The notes beneath the pieces were generated by a model that saw only the letters and a list, made by a program, of their open reading frames with translations, made no database searches and was not told where the DNA came from. This document shows, piece after piece, positions 1 through 6,090 of a DNA stretch of 8,608 bases. Position 1 is the first letter of the stretch, and every line of letters starts with the position of its first letter. The DNA lies in contig JAEYOW010000039.1 in assembly GCA_023411375.1 (NCBI GenBank), positions 1 through 8,608 on the forward strand, in the 5' to 3' direction. This stretch comes from Bacillota bacterium. GTDB taxonomy: Bacteria > Bacillota > Clostridia > Christensenellales > Aristaeellaceae. The position numbers were made by a program, and so were the translations under genes.

Positions 1-26
1 TTTGGCGGCGGCGGCTCCGTTTTACT

Positions 27-55
27 TTGCGTATGCACGGCGGCTGTGCTATAAT
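27..55 (+). promoter_or_regulatory. Promoter for the argH operon (extended -10)
   Basis: A perfect -10 hexamer TATAAT lies at 50-55, preceded by a TG dinucleotide one base upstream (47-48), which makes an extended -10. A weak -35 (TTGCGT, 27-32, matching only the TTG of the consensus) sits 17 bp upstream. Transcription would start around 62, giving a leader of roughly 33 nt before the argH start at 95. No arginine-repressor-like palindrome was recognised nearby. The call is from visual consensus matching only. Confidence 0.72.
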
Positions 56-94
56 AAGCCGAAATGCAGAATTGTACAGATGGGAATGATACGC

Positions 95-1486
95 ATGCCA
101 AAGCTATGGGCGGGACGCTTTGAGAAACCTACCGACGCGCTGCTGGACGACTTTCAATCCTCGATTCCCTTCGATCAGCGGCTGATTGAGTGCGATATTA
201 CCGGTTCCATCGCGCACGCGACGATGCTGGGCGAGCAGGGCATAATCTCGGCGGAGGACGCGAAGCGGATTGTTGAGGGGCTTGACGCCATTCTAACGGA
301 ATACAGGGCGGGCAGCCTTGCTATCGACATGGGCGCAGAGGATGTGCATATGTTTGTCGAGGCCCTCCTGACCGAGCGCATCGGCGAGGCGGGCAAGAGG
401 CTGCATACGGGCCGCAGCCGAAACGATCAGGTGGCGCTGGATGTGCGCATGTACGCCCGCGCGGCCTGCGGCCGGGTGCATGGGCTGCTTAGGGAGCTTT
501 TGGCGCTTTTGTTGAAGCTGTCCAGGGAGCATCTTCACACCATCATGCCGGGTTATACGCATTTGCAAAAGGCACAGCCGGTCACGCTCGCGTTCCATCT
601 GATGGCGTACGCGCAGATGTTTATGCGCGACATGACGCGCTTTGAGAGCGCGCGCCGGGAGGCCGACGTGATGCCCCTTGGCAGCGGCGCGCTTGCCGGA
701 ACCACCTATCCGCTGAACAGGGAGAGGGTGCGAGAGCTGCTTGGGTTTGAAAGTGTGACGGACAATGCGCTGGACGGGGTGAGCGACCGCGATTTTCTGT
801 TGTCCTTCCTGTCCGCCGCATCCATTTGCATGATGCACTTAAGCCGGTTTTGCGAGGAGCTGATCCTCTGGAGTACCAACGAATTTGGCATGGCCGTGAT
901 GGACGACGGCTTCGCCACGGGCTCCAGCATCATGCCGCAGAAAAAAAACCCCGACGCCTGCGAGCTGACGCGCGGAAAGACCGGCCGCGTTTACGGCGAC
1001 CTGATGGCGCTGCTGACCGTGATGAAAGGATTGCCGCTGGCCTATAACAAGGACATGCAGGAGGATAAGGAAGCGTTTTTTGACGCGTATGATACGCTGC
1101 TCAAGTGCCTGCCAACGTTTACCGGTATGCTGCGCTCAACGGCCTTTCGGACGGATATCATGCGCGAGAGCGCCGGCCTGGGCTTTACCAATGCGACGGA
1201 TTTGGCCGATTATCTGGTGTTGAAGGGCGTTCCCTTCCGCGACGCGCATCACGTGAGCGGTTCGCTGGTGGGCAAATGCGTGCACGAGGGCCGAGCCCTG
1301 TGCGACCTGTCCCTTGAGGAGCTGTGCGCCGTTCATCCGGCCTTTGAGGAGGATGTATACGACGCGATATCATTGAAGGCGTGCGTCGAGCGCCGCAAGC
1401 TTCGCGGAGGCCCCGCCCCGGAGGCCGTGGAGGACAGTATTTGCCGGGCGGAGCAGTGGATGAAGGCGCATTGCGGGGAGGCGTAA
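95..1486 (+). CDS. argH: Argininosuccinate lyase
   Basis: Cytoplasmic enzyme of arginine biosynthesis that splits argininosuccinate into arginine and fumarate; a homotetramer of the fumarase/aspartase superfamily. The 463-residue product matches the family's usual length of about 460. It opens with MPKLWAGRF, typical of ArgH N-termini, which decides for the ATG at 95 over the in-frame ATGs at 80 and 86 and the longer open frame to the window edge. The start has only a weak GGGA ribosome site at 82-85. Visible family blocks are HTGRSRNDQ (residues 104-112), GYTHLQKAQP (153-162, with the conserved His156), and the fumarate-lyase signature GSSIMPQKKNPD (276-287), whose serines lie on the flexible catalytic loop. 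No truncation is seen. It is first in an apparent operon, four bases ahead of the next start. No other arginine gene is within view, so argG may lie upstream or elsewhere. Confidence 0.97.
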   Translation: MPKLWAGRFEKPTDALLDDFQSSIPFDQRLIECDITGSIAHATMLGEQGIISAEDAKRIVEGLDAILTEYRAGSLAIDMGAEDVHMFVEALLTERIGEAGKRLHTGRSRNDQVALDVRMYARAACGRVHGLLRELLALLLKLSREHLHTIMPGYTHLQKAQPVTLAFHLMAYAQMFMRDMTRFESARREADVMPLGSGALAGTTYPLNRERVRELLGFESVTDNALDGVSDRDFLLSFLSAASICMMHLSRFCEELILWSTNEFGMAVMDDGFATGSSIMPQKKNPDACELTRGKTGRVYGDLMALLTVMKGLPLAYNKDMQEDKEAFFDAYDTLLKCLPTFTGMLRSTAFRTDIMRESAGLGFTNATDLADYLVLKGVPFRDAHHVSGSLVGKCVHEGRALCDLSLEELCAVHPAFEEDVYDAISLKACVERRKLRGGPAPEAVEDSICRAEQWMKAHCGEA

Positions 1487-1490
1487 CGGC

Positions 1491-2717
1491 ATGATGAAAT
1501 GGGAGGAAAACCTGCGCGGGTGGCTGATCAGGCACGCGCTTGGGCTTGGCTATGCCGCGGTGGCGCTACTGGGGCTGTTTATCCGGTATTCATACCTGCC
1601 GCTGCTGGCGGCTGATCTGGAATTTATGAATTCCTCCTGGTTTGAGGCTATCAAGGCGGGAGGAATGGCCGGTGTGCTGGATCCCGCGCTTCAATACACC
1701 TACAGTCCGTTCCACCTGTACGTGTGGACGTTGGCGGCGAAGCTGTTCGGCGGCTTTAACACCTATACGGTGCTTAAGGCGGTCAGTATTACAATGGAGC
1801 TTTTGCTCTGCGCGGCGTGTTTTTTGCTGATTCGGGCAATTTTGCCGGAGGCAAGGAAACGGCTTGGAAGCTTCATCGGTTTTACGCTTATCTGGCTTAA
1901 CCCCGTCCTGATTTGGAACGCGGCGGGCTGGGGGCAGACGGACGCTAGCTTTGCGATGCTTTGCGTGCTGGCGGTGCTGCTTTTGATTCGGGATAAGCCC
2001 GTATGGGCCTTGACCTCCCTTGGATTGGCGCTGGCCTGGAAATTACAGGCGGTTTTGCTTTTACCGCTGTTTTTAGTCGCCTATTTCTGTGGCAAGAAGC
2101 GGTTCAGCGCCCTATGGTTTTTGCTGGTGCCGGGTATTTTGGTAGCCAGCGGCGTGCCGATGATGCTAATTGGTCAAAGCCCGCTGTTTGCGGTGCATAT
2201 TTACGCGGGGCAGACGGAGCTGTACTCGCAGATCACCTATAACTGCCCGAACCTGTTTGCTCTGATGGGCGACGCGATCGGCAACAAGCAGATGATCAAC
2301 GGGATGTTTTCACGCACGGGAATGGTGCTGTGCATTGCCGCGCTGGGCGGCATGGCCGTATGGATGATGGTTAAGCGCGTAAGGCTCACAGACCGGATGG
2401 CGGTGTTGATGGGCGCGTGGTGCGTGCTTTGCTGTGTTTTTTTCCTTCCGCGCATGCATGAACGCTACGGCATTGTGGGCGAGGTTCTGCTGCTGTGCTG
2501 GGCGGTCGCCGTGGGAAAGCCGCGCGGGTTTGCGTATGTGCTGCTCGGGCTTTTACCGACCATGAGCGCATATGCGGAGTACATGTTCCGCAACCCGTTC
2601 TTTCCGCTGCAATTGGGCGGCGCGATGAACATGGCGCTGCTGGGACTGCTTACCTGGGAGCTGCTGCGTGAGACGCGCGGCACAGAGGCTGTTCAGATCG
2701 GGGTAATAGAGGCATGA
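1491..2717 (+). CDS. GT-C fold mannosyltransferase-like integral membrane protein
   Basis: A 408-residue polytopic membrane protein resembling the Gpi18/PMT-related GT-C glycosyltransferases (COG5542-like), which use lipid-phosphate-linked sugars at the outer face of the membrane. Family-type landmarks are an early acidic loop ADLEFMNSSWF (residues 41-51, Asp42 a candidate catalytic base), the motif NPVLIWNAAGWGQTD (137-151), AWKLQAVLLLPL (182-193), and LPRMHERYG (319-327), a hallmark of this group. About ten hydrophobic segments are apparent. The ATG at 1491 has a strong GGGGAGG site at 1475-1481, nine bases upstream; a second ATG follows at 1494 and cannot be excluded. The gene starts four bases after argH and its stop overlaps the next start (ATGA), so co-transcription and translational coupling are likely. 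Sugar and acceptor cannot be read from the sequence; 'mannosyl' is a family label only. Confidence 0.82.
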   Translation: MMKWEENLRGWLIRHALGLGYAAVALLGLFIRYSYLPLLAADLEFMNSSWFEAIKAGGMAGVLDPALQYTYSPFHLYVWTLAAKLFGGFNTYTVLKAVSITMELLLCAACFLLIRAILPEARKRLGSFIGFTLIWLNPVLIWNAAGWGQTDASFAMLCVLAVLLLIRDKPVWALTSLGLALAWKLQAVLLLPLFLVAYFCGKKRFSALWFLLVPGILVASGVPMMLIGQSPLFAVHIYAGQTELYSQITYNCPNLFALMGDAIGNKQMINGMFSRTGMVLCIAALGGMAVWMMVKRVRLTDRMAVLMGAWCVLCCVFFLPRMHERYGIVGEVLLLCWAVAVGKPRGFAYVLLGLLPTMSAYAEYMFRNPFFPLQLGGAMNMALLGLLTWELLRETRGTEAVQIGVIEA

Positions 2718-3799
2718 CGAGGGCTGTGGAGAGCGCCGCGCCGCTGAAAAAGCGCTGGGTCTATCTGGATGCGCTGCGGATAGCGGCTGCGTTTCTGGTG
2801 ATTGTCAACCACACCAACAGCGGCGTGTTTCAGGCGTCGTCGCCCGCGCATAGCACATGGTACCTTTCCGTGCTTTGGTATTACGTGAGCAAGACCGCAG
2901 TGCCGCTGTTTGTAATGATTTCCGGCGCTTGCCTGCTGCCCAGGGTAGACGGCTACCGTAAGGCAGGCGCGCGCGCGCTTCGCGTGCTGGTTGTGCTGCT
3001 GGTCTTCTCCTACGTGTACTTTCTGCACGACGCGTGGGTGAATTACGGCCTGTGGCCGCGCGCGATGGATTTTGGTGTCTTCCTTTCACTGGTATGGGAG
3101 CAGCGGATTACGGATTCGTTCTGGTATTTATACTTTTACCTGGGAATGCTGGTGATGCTGCCGCTGCTTCAGCGCATGGCGCGCCAGATGGAAAAGCGGG
3201 ATCTGCTGTACCTGATGGGCGTGTCCTTTGGCGTAAACGCGCTGTGGCCACTGCTTGCGCACTATGCGCCGGGACTCGCTCTGCCGTCGTATTTTGACGT
3301 GCCCGCGTGCGCCGTCTATATCGGGCTCTTTTTTGCCGGGCATTACGTACACCGCCATGTGAAGCCGACGCGCAGAAAAGCGCTTGGCTGCGCGGTGATG
3401 CTCGCGGTTTCGCTCGTGGCAAGCCTCTGGCTGACGTATGTGGAATATGGACGGCTGGGCGGAGTCGGGAAATACTGGTTTATGGACGACCGTATGCTTC
3501 CGTCGTTGTTTACTATCATGGCGGCGGTTTCCGTGATGGTTTTGGCAAAGGGAGCGTTGAAACGTCCACTGGGGGAGAGAACCGCCAGGGTGCTTATGGA
3601 GCTTGGAAGTTGCGCGTTTGGCGTCTACCTGCTGCAGGATTTGGCGGTGGCGGAAACGAAGGAACGGCTGTTTGCGCCCTTGTATTCCGTGATGCCCTCC
3701 ATGGCGGCGGTGCTGATCTGGGAGGCGGCGGTGTTTGCGTTTACGCTGGCCGCCGCGTGGATGTTAAGGCGCGTGCCGCTGCTCAAGAAAGTTCTGTAG
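2714..3799 (+). CDS. Acyltransferase-3 family membrane protein
   Basis: A 361-residue integral membrane protein of the acyltransferase 3 family (OafA/WecH/NodX-like), which transfers acetyl or other acyl groups to surface sugars or other carbohydrates. The N-terminal block reads R15, D19, R22 and then H33 in VNHTN at the end of the first membrane helix, which corresponds to the family's conserved R/D/R/H pattern. VPLFVMISGACLL (63-75) and FWYLYFYLGMLVMLPLL (136-152) are the next two family-typical blocks, and around ten hydrophobic segments follow to the C-terminus. The start codon overlaps the preceding stop as ATGA (2714-2717), with a GGGGT element nine bases upstream. Pairing with a GT-C glycosyltransferase suggests both act on the same surface glycan, which is inference. 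It is the last gene before a hairpin terminator. The acyl donor and acceptor are unknown. Confidence 0.9.
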   Translation: MTRAVESAAPLKKRWVYLDALRIAAAFLVIVNHTNSGVFQASSPAHSTWYLSVLWYYVSKTAVPLFVMISGACLLPRVDGYRKAGARALRVLVVLLVFSYVYFLHDAWVNYGLWPRAMDFGVFLSLVWEQRITDSFWYLYFYLGMLVMLPLLQRMARQMEKRDLLYLMGVSFGVNALWPLLAHYAPGLALPSYFDVPACAVYIGLFFAGHYVHRHVKPTRRKALGCAVMLAVSLVASLWLTYVEYGRLGGVGKYWFMDDRMLPSLFTIMAAVSVMVLAKGALKRPLGERTARVLMELGSCAFGVYLLQDLAVAETKERLFAPLYSVMPSMAAVLIWEAAVFAFTLAAAWMLRRVPLLKKVL

Positions 3800-3810
3800 A
3801 AATCAGTAAA

Positions 3811-3866
3811 ATGGCGGAGATGCGGCATCCTGTATCTGGATGCGTTTCATCTCCGCCATCTATTTT
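3811..3866. terminator. Long hairpin terminator between convergent genes
   Basis: A 12-bp perfect stem, ATGGCGGAGATG (3811-3822) with CATCTCCGCCAT (3848-3859), encloses a second 6-bp stem, GCATCC (3825-3830) with GGATGC (3838-3843), around a 7-nt loop. A T-rich tract (CTATTTTT) follows on the plus strand. On the minus strand the stem is followed by a shorter TTTTAC stretch. It lies 11 bp after the acyltransferase stop and about 20 bp after the stop of the convergent CNNM gene, so it probably serves both directions. Confidence 0.87.
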
Positions 3867-3878
3867 TGGGCTTTAAGG

Positions 3879-5135
3879 TCAGGCGTTCGCGGCCTTTGCT
3901 CTGTGAATGCGCTTCATCTCAATTTCGAGCACATGCCGTCCGTCGGCTTTCAGCACCATAGCTTCCCAACCGCTGTAGCAAAAGGAATCGCCGGCCTGCG
4001 GCACGCGCCTGAGCTGTTCCATTACCCAGCCGCCGACGGTGCTGGCATCCGTCGCGCAGCTCAGGCCAAAGCGGTCGAACATCTCCTCCGGATCGGCCGA
4101 GCCAAGCACGTGATAGGTATTTTCATCCATCTTTTGAAACGGCTGCTCTACCTCGTCGTGTTCATCCCAGATTTCACCGACCAGCTCCTCCAGAATATCC
4201 TCCATGGTGACGATGCCGACGGTGCCGCCGTATTCATCGGCCACAACGGCCATTTGTGATTGGGTTTTCTGCAAGAGCCGGAGCAAATCGCTGATTTTGA
4301 CGCTTTCAGGTACGTAAACGGGCTTTTTGAGAAGCTCCTCAAGCTTGAAATTCCCTTTGCGCACATGGTTGTAAAAATCCTTCTGGTGGAGGATGCCCAC
4401 GATGTGGTCAAGCGTCTCCTCGTAAACCGGCAGGCGTGAGTAACCGCATTGCTCAAAGGCGTCCGCGATTTCGGCCGACGTGCTGTGCAAAGCCACGCCG
4501 TCCACACGCACGCGCGGGGTCAGAATATCGGTCACATCCAGGTCGTGAAATTCAATGGCGCTTTTGAGCAGCTCGCTTTCCTGCGCGTTCATGCCACCCT
4601 CCTGCTCCGCTTCCTCCACCAGCGTGAGCAGCTCGTCCTGCGTCAGCTTGCGATCGTCCTTGATTCGAAACAGCCCCGACAGCAACGCCTTCCATTGCGT
4701 GAACAGCCAGTTGATTGGCTTCAATACCACCACCAGCACCTGGACGACAGGGGATACCGCCATGGCGAAGCTTTCAGGGGCTTCCTTTGCTAGGCTTTTG
4801 GGAGAGATTTCACCAAAAACCAGCACCACCACCGTGATGACCGCGGTGGAGACGGATACGCCCGCGTCGCCAATCCAGCTGACAAAAACAACGGTGCCAA
4901 TAGAAGCCAACGCGATATTGACGATATTGTTGCCGACGAGAATAGTGGAAAGCAGCTCGTCGTAACGCTCAGACAGCGCGAGCGTGCGTGCGGCGCGCCT
5001 ATCGCCCCGATCCGCCAGGTTTTTGAGCCTAGCGCGGTTCAGGCAGGAAAAGGCGGTTTCCGTAGCGGAGAAAAAGCCCGAAAGCGCTACGAGAACCAAC
5101 ATAAAAAGAATCTTCAGCAGCGTTCCCTGATCCAT
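3879..5135 (-). CDS. CNNM/CorC (HlyC) family transporter with CBS domain pair
   Basis: A 418-residue membrane protein of the CNNM/CorC family, linked to magnesium and other divalent-cation transport or homeostasis. Domain order: an N-terminal membrane CNNM (DUF21) domain at about 5-175, with SGFFSATETAFS (19-30), VGNNIVNIALASI (67-79) and FGEISPKSLA (108-117); a CBS pair at about 200-325, including YSRLPVY (232-238) and ADEYGGTVGIVTMEDILEEL (299-318); and a C-terminal CorC_HlyC domain at about 338-408. The length is normal for the family. The start at 5135 was chosen because the mature protein opens MDQGTLLKILFML and a perfect AAGGAGG lies at 5148-5154; the 12-nt spacing is somewhat long. An in-frame ATG at 5177 lacks such a site and lies within the leader hairpin. 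The ion cannot be assigned from sequence. Its 5' leader looks regulatory (see the leader entry). Confidence 0.94.
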   Translation of the reverse strand: MDQGTLLKILFMLVLVALSGFFSATETAFSCLNRARLKNLADRGDRRAARTLALSERYDELLSTILVGNNIVNIALASIGTVVFVSWIGDAGVSVSTAVITVVVLVFGEISPKSLAKEAPESFAMAVSPVVQVLVVVLKPINWLFTQWKALLSGLFRIKDDRKLTQDELLTLVEEAEQEGGMNAQESELLKSAIEFHDLDVTDILTPRVRVDGVALHSTSAEIADAFEQCGYSRLPVYEETLDHIVGILHQKDFYNHVRKGNFKLEELLKKPVYVPESVKISDLLRLLQKTQSQMAVVADEYGGTVGIVTMEDILEELVGEIWDEHDEVEQPFQKMDENTYHVLGSADPEEMFDRFGLSCATDASTVGGWVMEQLRRVPQAGDSFCYSGWEAMVLKADGRHVLEIEMKRIHRAKAANA

Positions 5136-5167
5136 GTTTCTATGGTTCCTCCTTGGTTTATCAGCAC

Positions 5168-5207
5168 AAAAAGGCATACCCGGCGCTTATGTTAGCTCGG
5201 ATATGCC
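5168..5207 (-). terminator. Terminator-like hairpin in the leader of the CNNM gene
   Basis: Read on the minus strand, GGCATA (5207-5202) pairs with TATGCC (5178-5173). The stem extends inward through a T-G pair and three G-C pairs (CCG with CGG), then possibly a bulged continuation around a TAACATAA loop. Five U residues (5172-5168) follow directly. This is a conventional intrinsic terminator shape, but it lies between the predicted promoter and the gene, 13 nt ahead of the AAGGAGG site. It therefore suggests premature termination (attenuation) or the end of a short RNA. No T-tract exists in the plus direction. Confidence 0.75.
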
Positions 5208-5209
5208 GA

Positions 5210-5266
5210 CTATGCAAATTTTATGCGGCCGTTCATAGGTCTGACACCGCCATAATCGCCGTCCAC
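5210..5266 (-). CDS. Possible leader peptide (18 codons)
   Basis: A GTG at 5266-5264 opens an 18-codon frame (MDGDYGGVRPMNGRIKFA if GTG reads as Met) ending at TAG 5212-5210, only two nucleotides before the terminator stem begins. An AAAGGAG site lies 12 nt upstream of the GTG (5285-5279), the same spacing as for the main gene. The frame runs through both upstream hairpins, so a translating ribosome would disrupt them. The peptide is too short for homology, has no run of one amino acid, and a chance open frame of this length is common. Treat it as a hypothesis tied to the attenuator. Confidence 0.3.
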   Translation of the reverse strand: MDGDYGGVRPMNGRIKFA

Positions 5267-5306
5267 GGCGATACCACGCTCCTTTATTTCCAAAGTATGC
5301 GTATAT

Positions 5307-5336
5307 AGTGTAGCATGCATTGCGACCGGATGTCAA
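5307..5336 (-). promoter_or_regulatory. Promoter for the CNNM gene
   Basis: On the minus strand a perfect -35 TTGACA (5336-5331) is followed after 18 bp by a -10 TACACT (5312-5307), with a TG one base upstream of the -10 (TGCTACACT). Transcription would start around 5300. The -35 is only nine bases from the flanking repeat of the MITE-like element. Confidence 0.72.
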
Positions 5337-5345
5337 TGGGAGATT

Positions 5346-5354
5346 CGGCAATCC
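5346..5354 (+). repeat. Left copy of 9-bp direct repeat flanking the MITE-like element
   Basis: CGGCAATCC at 5346-5354, identical to 5495-5503 in direct orientation and immediately outside the inverted repeat (sharing its first base). It is interpreted as a target-site duplication. Confidence 0.65.
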
Positions 5355-5492
5355 AGGGCAGCGTCATTTAACTTCAAATTAGCGATATGCGTTTTTGAGA
5401 GTGATTTTCGGATCAATCGGTTCTCTCCCTTGCATCAAAAACGACTCGCAATGGCTTCTACATAAAAATTGGTTTTAAATGACGCTGCCCTG
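5354..5492. mobile_element. MITE-like non-coding element with 18-bp inverted repeats
   Basis: The 139-bp segment begins with CAGGGCAGCGTCATTTAA (5354-5371) and ends with its exact reverse complement TTAAATGACGCTGCCCTG (5475-5492). The interior is visibly more AT-rich than the neighbouring genes and holds nested inverted repeats: CGTTTTTGA (5390-5398) with TCAAAAACG (5435-5443), and GAGAG (5397-5401) with CTCTC (5423-5427), so the whole element could fold into one long hairpin. No open frame of note is contained in it. It is flanked by the 9-bp direct repeat CGGCAATCC. Perfect terminal repeats plus a target-site-like duplication and no transposase are the definition of a MITE; the parent transposase family was not identified. 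The right flank has three extra bases (GTC) between repeat end and duplication, so the exact element ends are uncertain. Confidence 0.75.
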
Positions 5493-5494
5493 TC

Positions 5495-5503
5495 CGGCAA
5501 TCC
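5495..5503 (+). repeat. Right copy of 9-bp direct repeat flanking the MITE-like element
   Basis: CGGCAATCC at 5495-5503, the partner of 5346-5354. It starts two bases after the right inverted repeat, five bases before the -35 of the downstream promoter. Confidence 0.65.
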
Positions 5504-5508
5504 CAGCC

Positions 5509-5537
5509 TTGCATTCCCTCTGCGTGTATGCTAAGAT
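5509..5537 (+). promoter_or_regulatory. Promoter for the secreted protein/SDR/VanZ-RDD operon
   Basis: A -35-like TTGCAT (5509-5514), 17 bp, then a -10-like TAAGAT (5532-5537) preceded by TG one base upstream (TGCTAAGAT). The hexamers match consensus moderately, and the extended -10 adds support. Transcription would start near 5544, about 34 nt ahead of the first start codon. It lies just outside the MITE-like element. Confidence 0.6.
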
Positions 5538-5577
5538 GGACACACAATCCAACGCCATATCCTTCGGGGGTGTTTTC

Positions 5578-6090
5578 ATGCGCAGGTTCGCTTTGGCGGT
5601 TTTTCTACCGGTTCTTCTGCTCCTGCTTGCGCCCCTTCAGGCCGAGGCCGGGTCCGTCAAGCTTGATGCGGCGGGCTTTTCCTTTGAATTGCCCGATATG
5701 CTGGAGGAAGCGCCGGTTGACGATGCGGCGCGCGCAGAGGGCGTGTTGTACGCCGCGCAAAGCCGGGACAAAGGGCTGCGCTTTATTCTGCTGGCCCGGA
5801 AGGTTCGGCGCGGCGGGGCGACGGACGCGGCCGCGCTGGTTGCGCGCGAGGGTAGCGATGAAAACGTGGAGATTCAGGAACAGGTGGTGGCGGATGGCTA
5901 CGAGTTTGTGCTCAGCGCCGAAACCGTAGAGGATGCGGGCGAGCCGGTAACCTTTCGCCTGGCGACGGCGGTGGTGGACGGCACGCAGCTGGCGTTTTTC
6001 TTTATCGACCGCACTGGGGAGCACGCGGATGTGCCCCGGAGCGTGGTTGAGAGTTTTATAAAAGAAACCGGAGAGGGAGTGCATTCATGA
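5578..6090 (+). CDS. Small secreted protein of unknown function
   Basis: A 170-residue protein not recognised as a named family. Residues 1-24 form a classical signal peptide: MRR, a hydrophobic run rich in Leu, then QAEA followed by GS, giving a likely cleavage after Ala24. There is no lipobox cysteine, so export as a soluble protein is expected. The mature part is acidic and of mixed alpha/beta appearance (for example VKLDAAGFSFELPDML, FRLATAVVDGTQLAFFFIDR) and contains no further membrane segment. The pattern 'short strand-rich start, then prediction of stress on a small single domain' loosely recalls small secreted PsbP/DUF1795-like proteins, but this is only an impression. The ATG at 5578 has GGGGGTG a few bases upstream (5566-5572); earlier in-frame starts (5536, 5479) lack a good site and would bury the signal peptide. 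Its stop overlaps the next start (ATGA). Confidence 0.82.
   Translation: MRRFALAVFLPVLLLLLAPLQAEAGSVKLDAAGFSFELPDMLEEAPVDDAARAEGVLYAAQSRDKGLRFILLARKVRRGGATDAAALVAREGSDENVEIQEQVVADGYEFVLSAETVEDAGEPVTFRLATAVVDGTQLAFFFIDRTGEHADVPRSVVESFIKETGEGVHS

Larger units (their letters stand above)
5136..5300 (-). promoter_or_regulatory. Long structured 5' leader of the CNNM gene, candidate attenuator
   Basis: From the predicted transcription start near 5300 to the start codon is about 165 nt. In order on the minus strand it contains an AAAGGAG site (5285-5279); an 8-bp-arm hairpin ATCGCCGT/ACGGCGAT (5272-5255); a bulged stem TATGGCGG (5254-5247) with CCGCATA (5228-5222); a terminator-like hairpin with five U residues (5207-5168); and the gene's own ribosome site. 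A terminator placed just before the ribosome site is the usual layout of a transcriptional riboswitch or leader-peptide attenuator. The conserved cores of the M-box or the manganese (yybP-ykoY) class were not recognised, so the class is unassigned and the signal is unknown. A metal ion is a guess based on the gene. Confidence 0.6.

Noticed and set aside
2..94. N-terminal extension of the argH frame to the window edge
   Set aside because: The extra 31 residues are unlike ArgH, the promoter -10 lies inside the stretch, and the family N-terminus MPKLWAGRF starts at 95.
293..838. 181-codon open frame on the minus strand opposite argH
   Set aside because: No recognisable motifs or ribosome site, and it lies fully opposite a highly conserved enzyme gene.
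3307..3876. 189-codon plus-strand frame overlapping the acyltransferase gene
   Set aside because: Low-complexity Gly/Arg-rich translation in a shifted frame, running through the terminator hairpin; the acyltransferase frame has clear family motifs.
5136..5177. Longer start for the CNNM gene at 5177
   Set aside because: It would begin inside the terminator-like hairpin, has no ribosome site, and adds residues not typical of the family; AAGGAGG at 5148-5154 supports 5135.
5136..5300. Manganese (yybP-ykoY), magnesium M-box or fluoride riboswitch in the CNNM leader
   Set aside because: Only short resemblances (such as AGACCTATG near 5242-5234, or GGCGAT at 5260-5255) were found. The spacing and the remaining conserved parts of those classes were not recognised, so no class is assigned.
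5479..5577. Longer start for the secreted protein
   Set aside because: This reading begins inside the inverted repeat of the MITE-like element, crosses the promoter, and would place the signal peptide internally.
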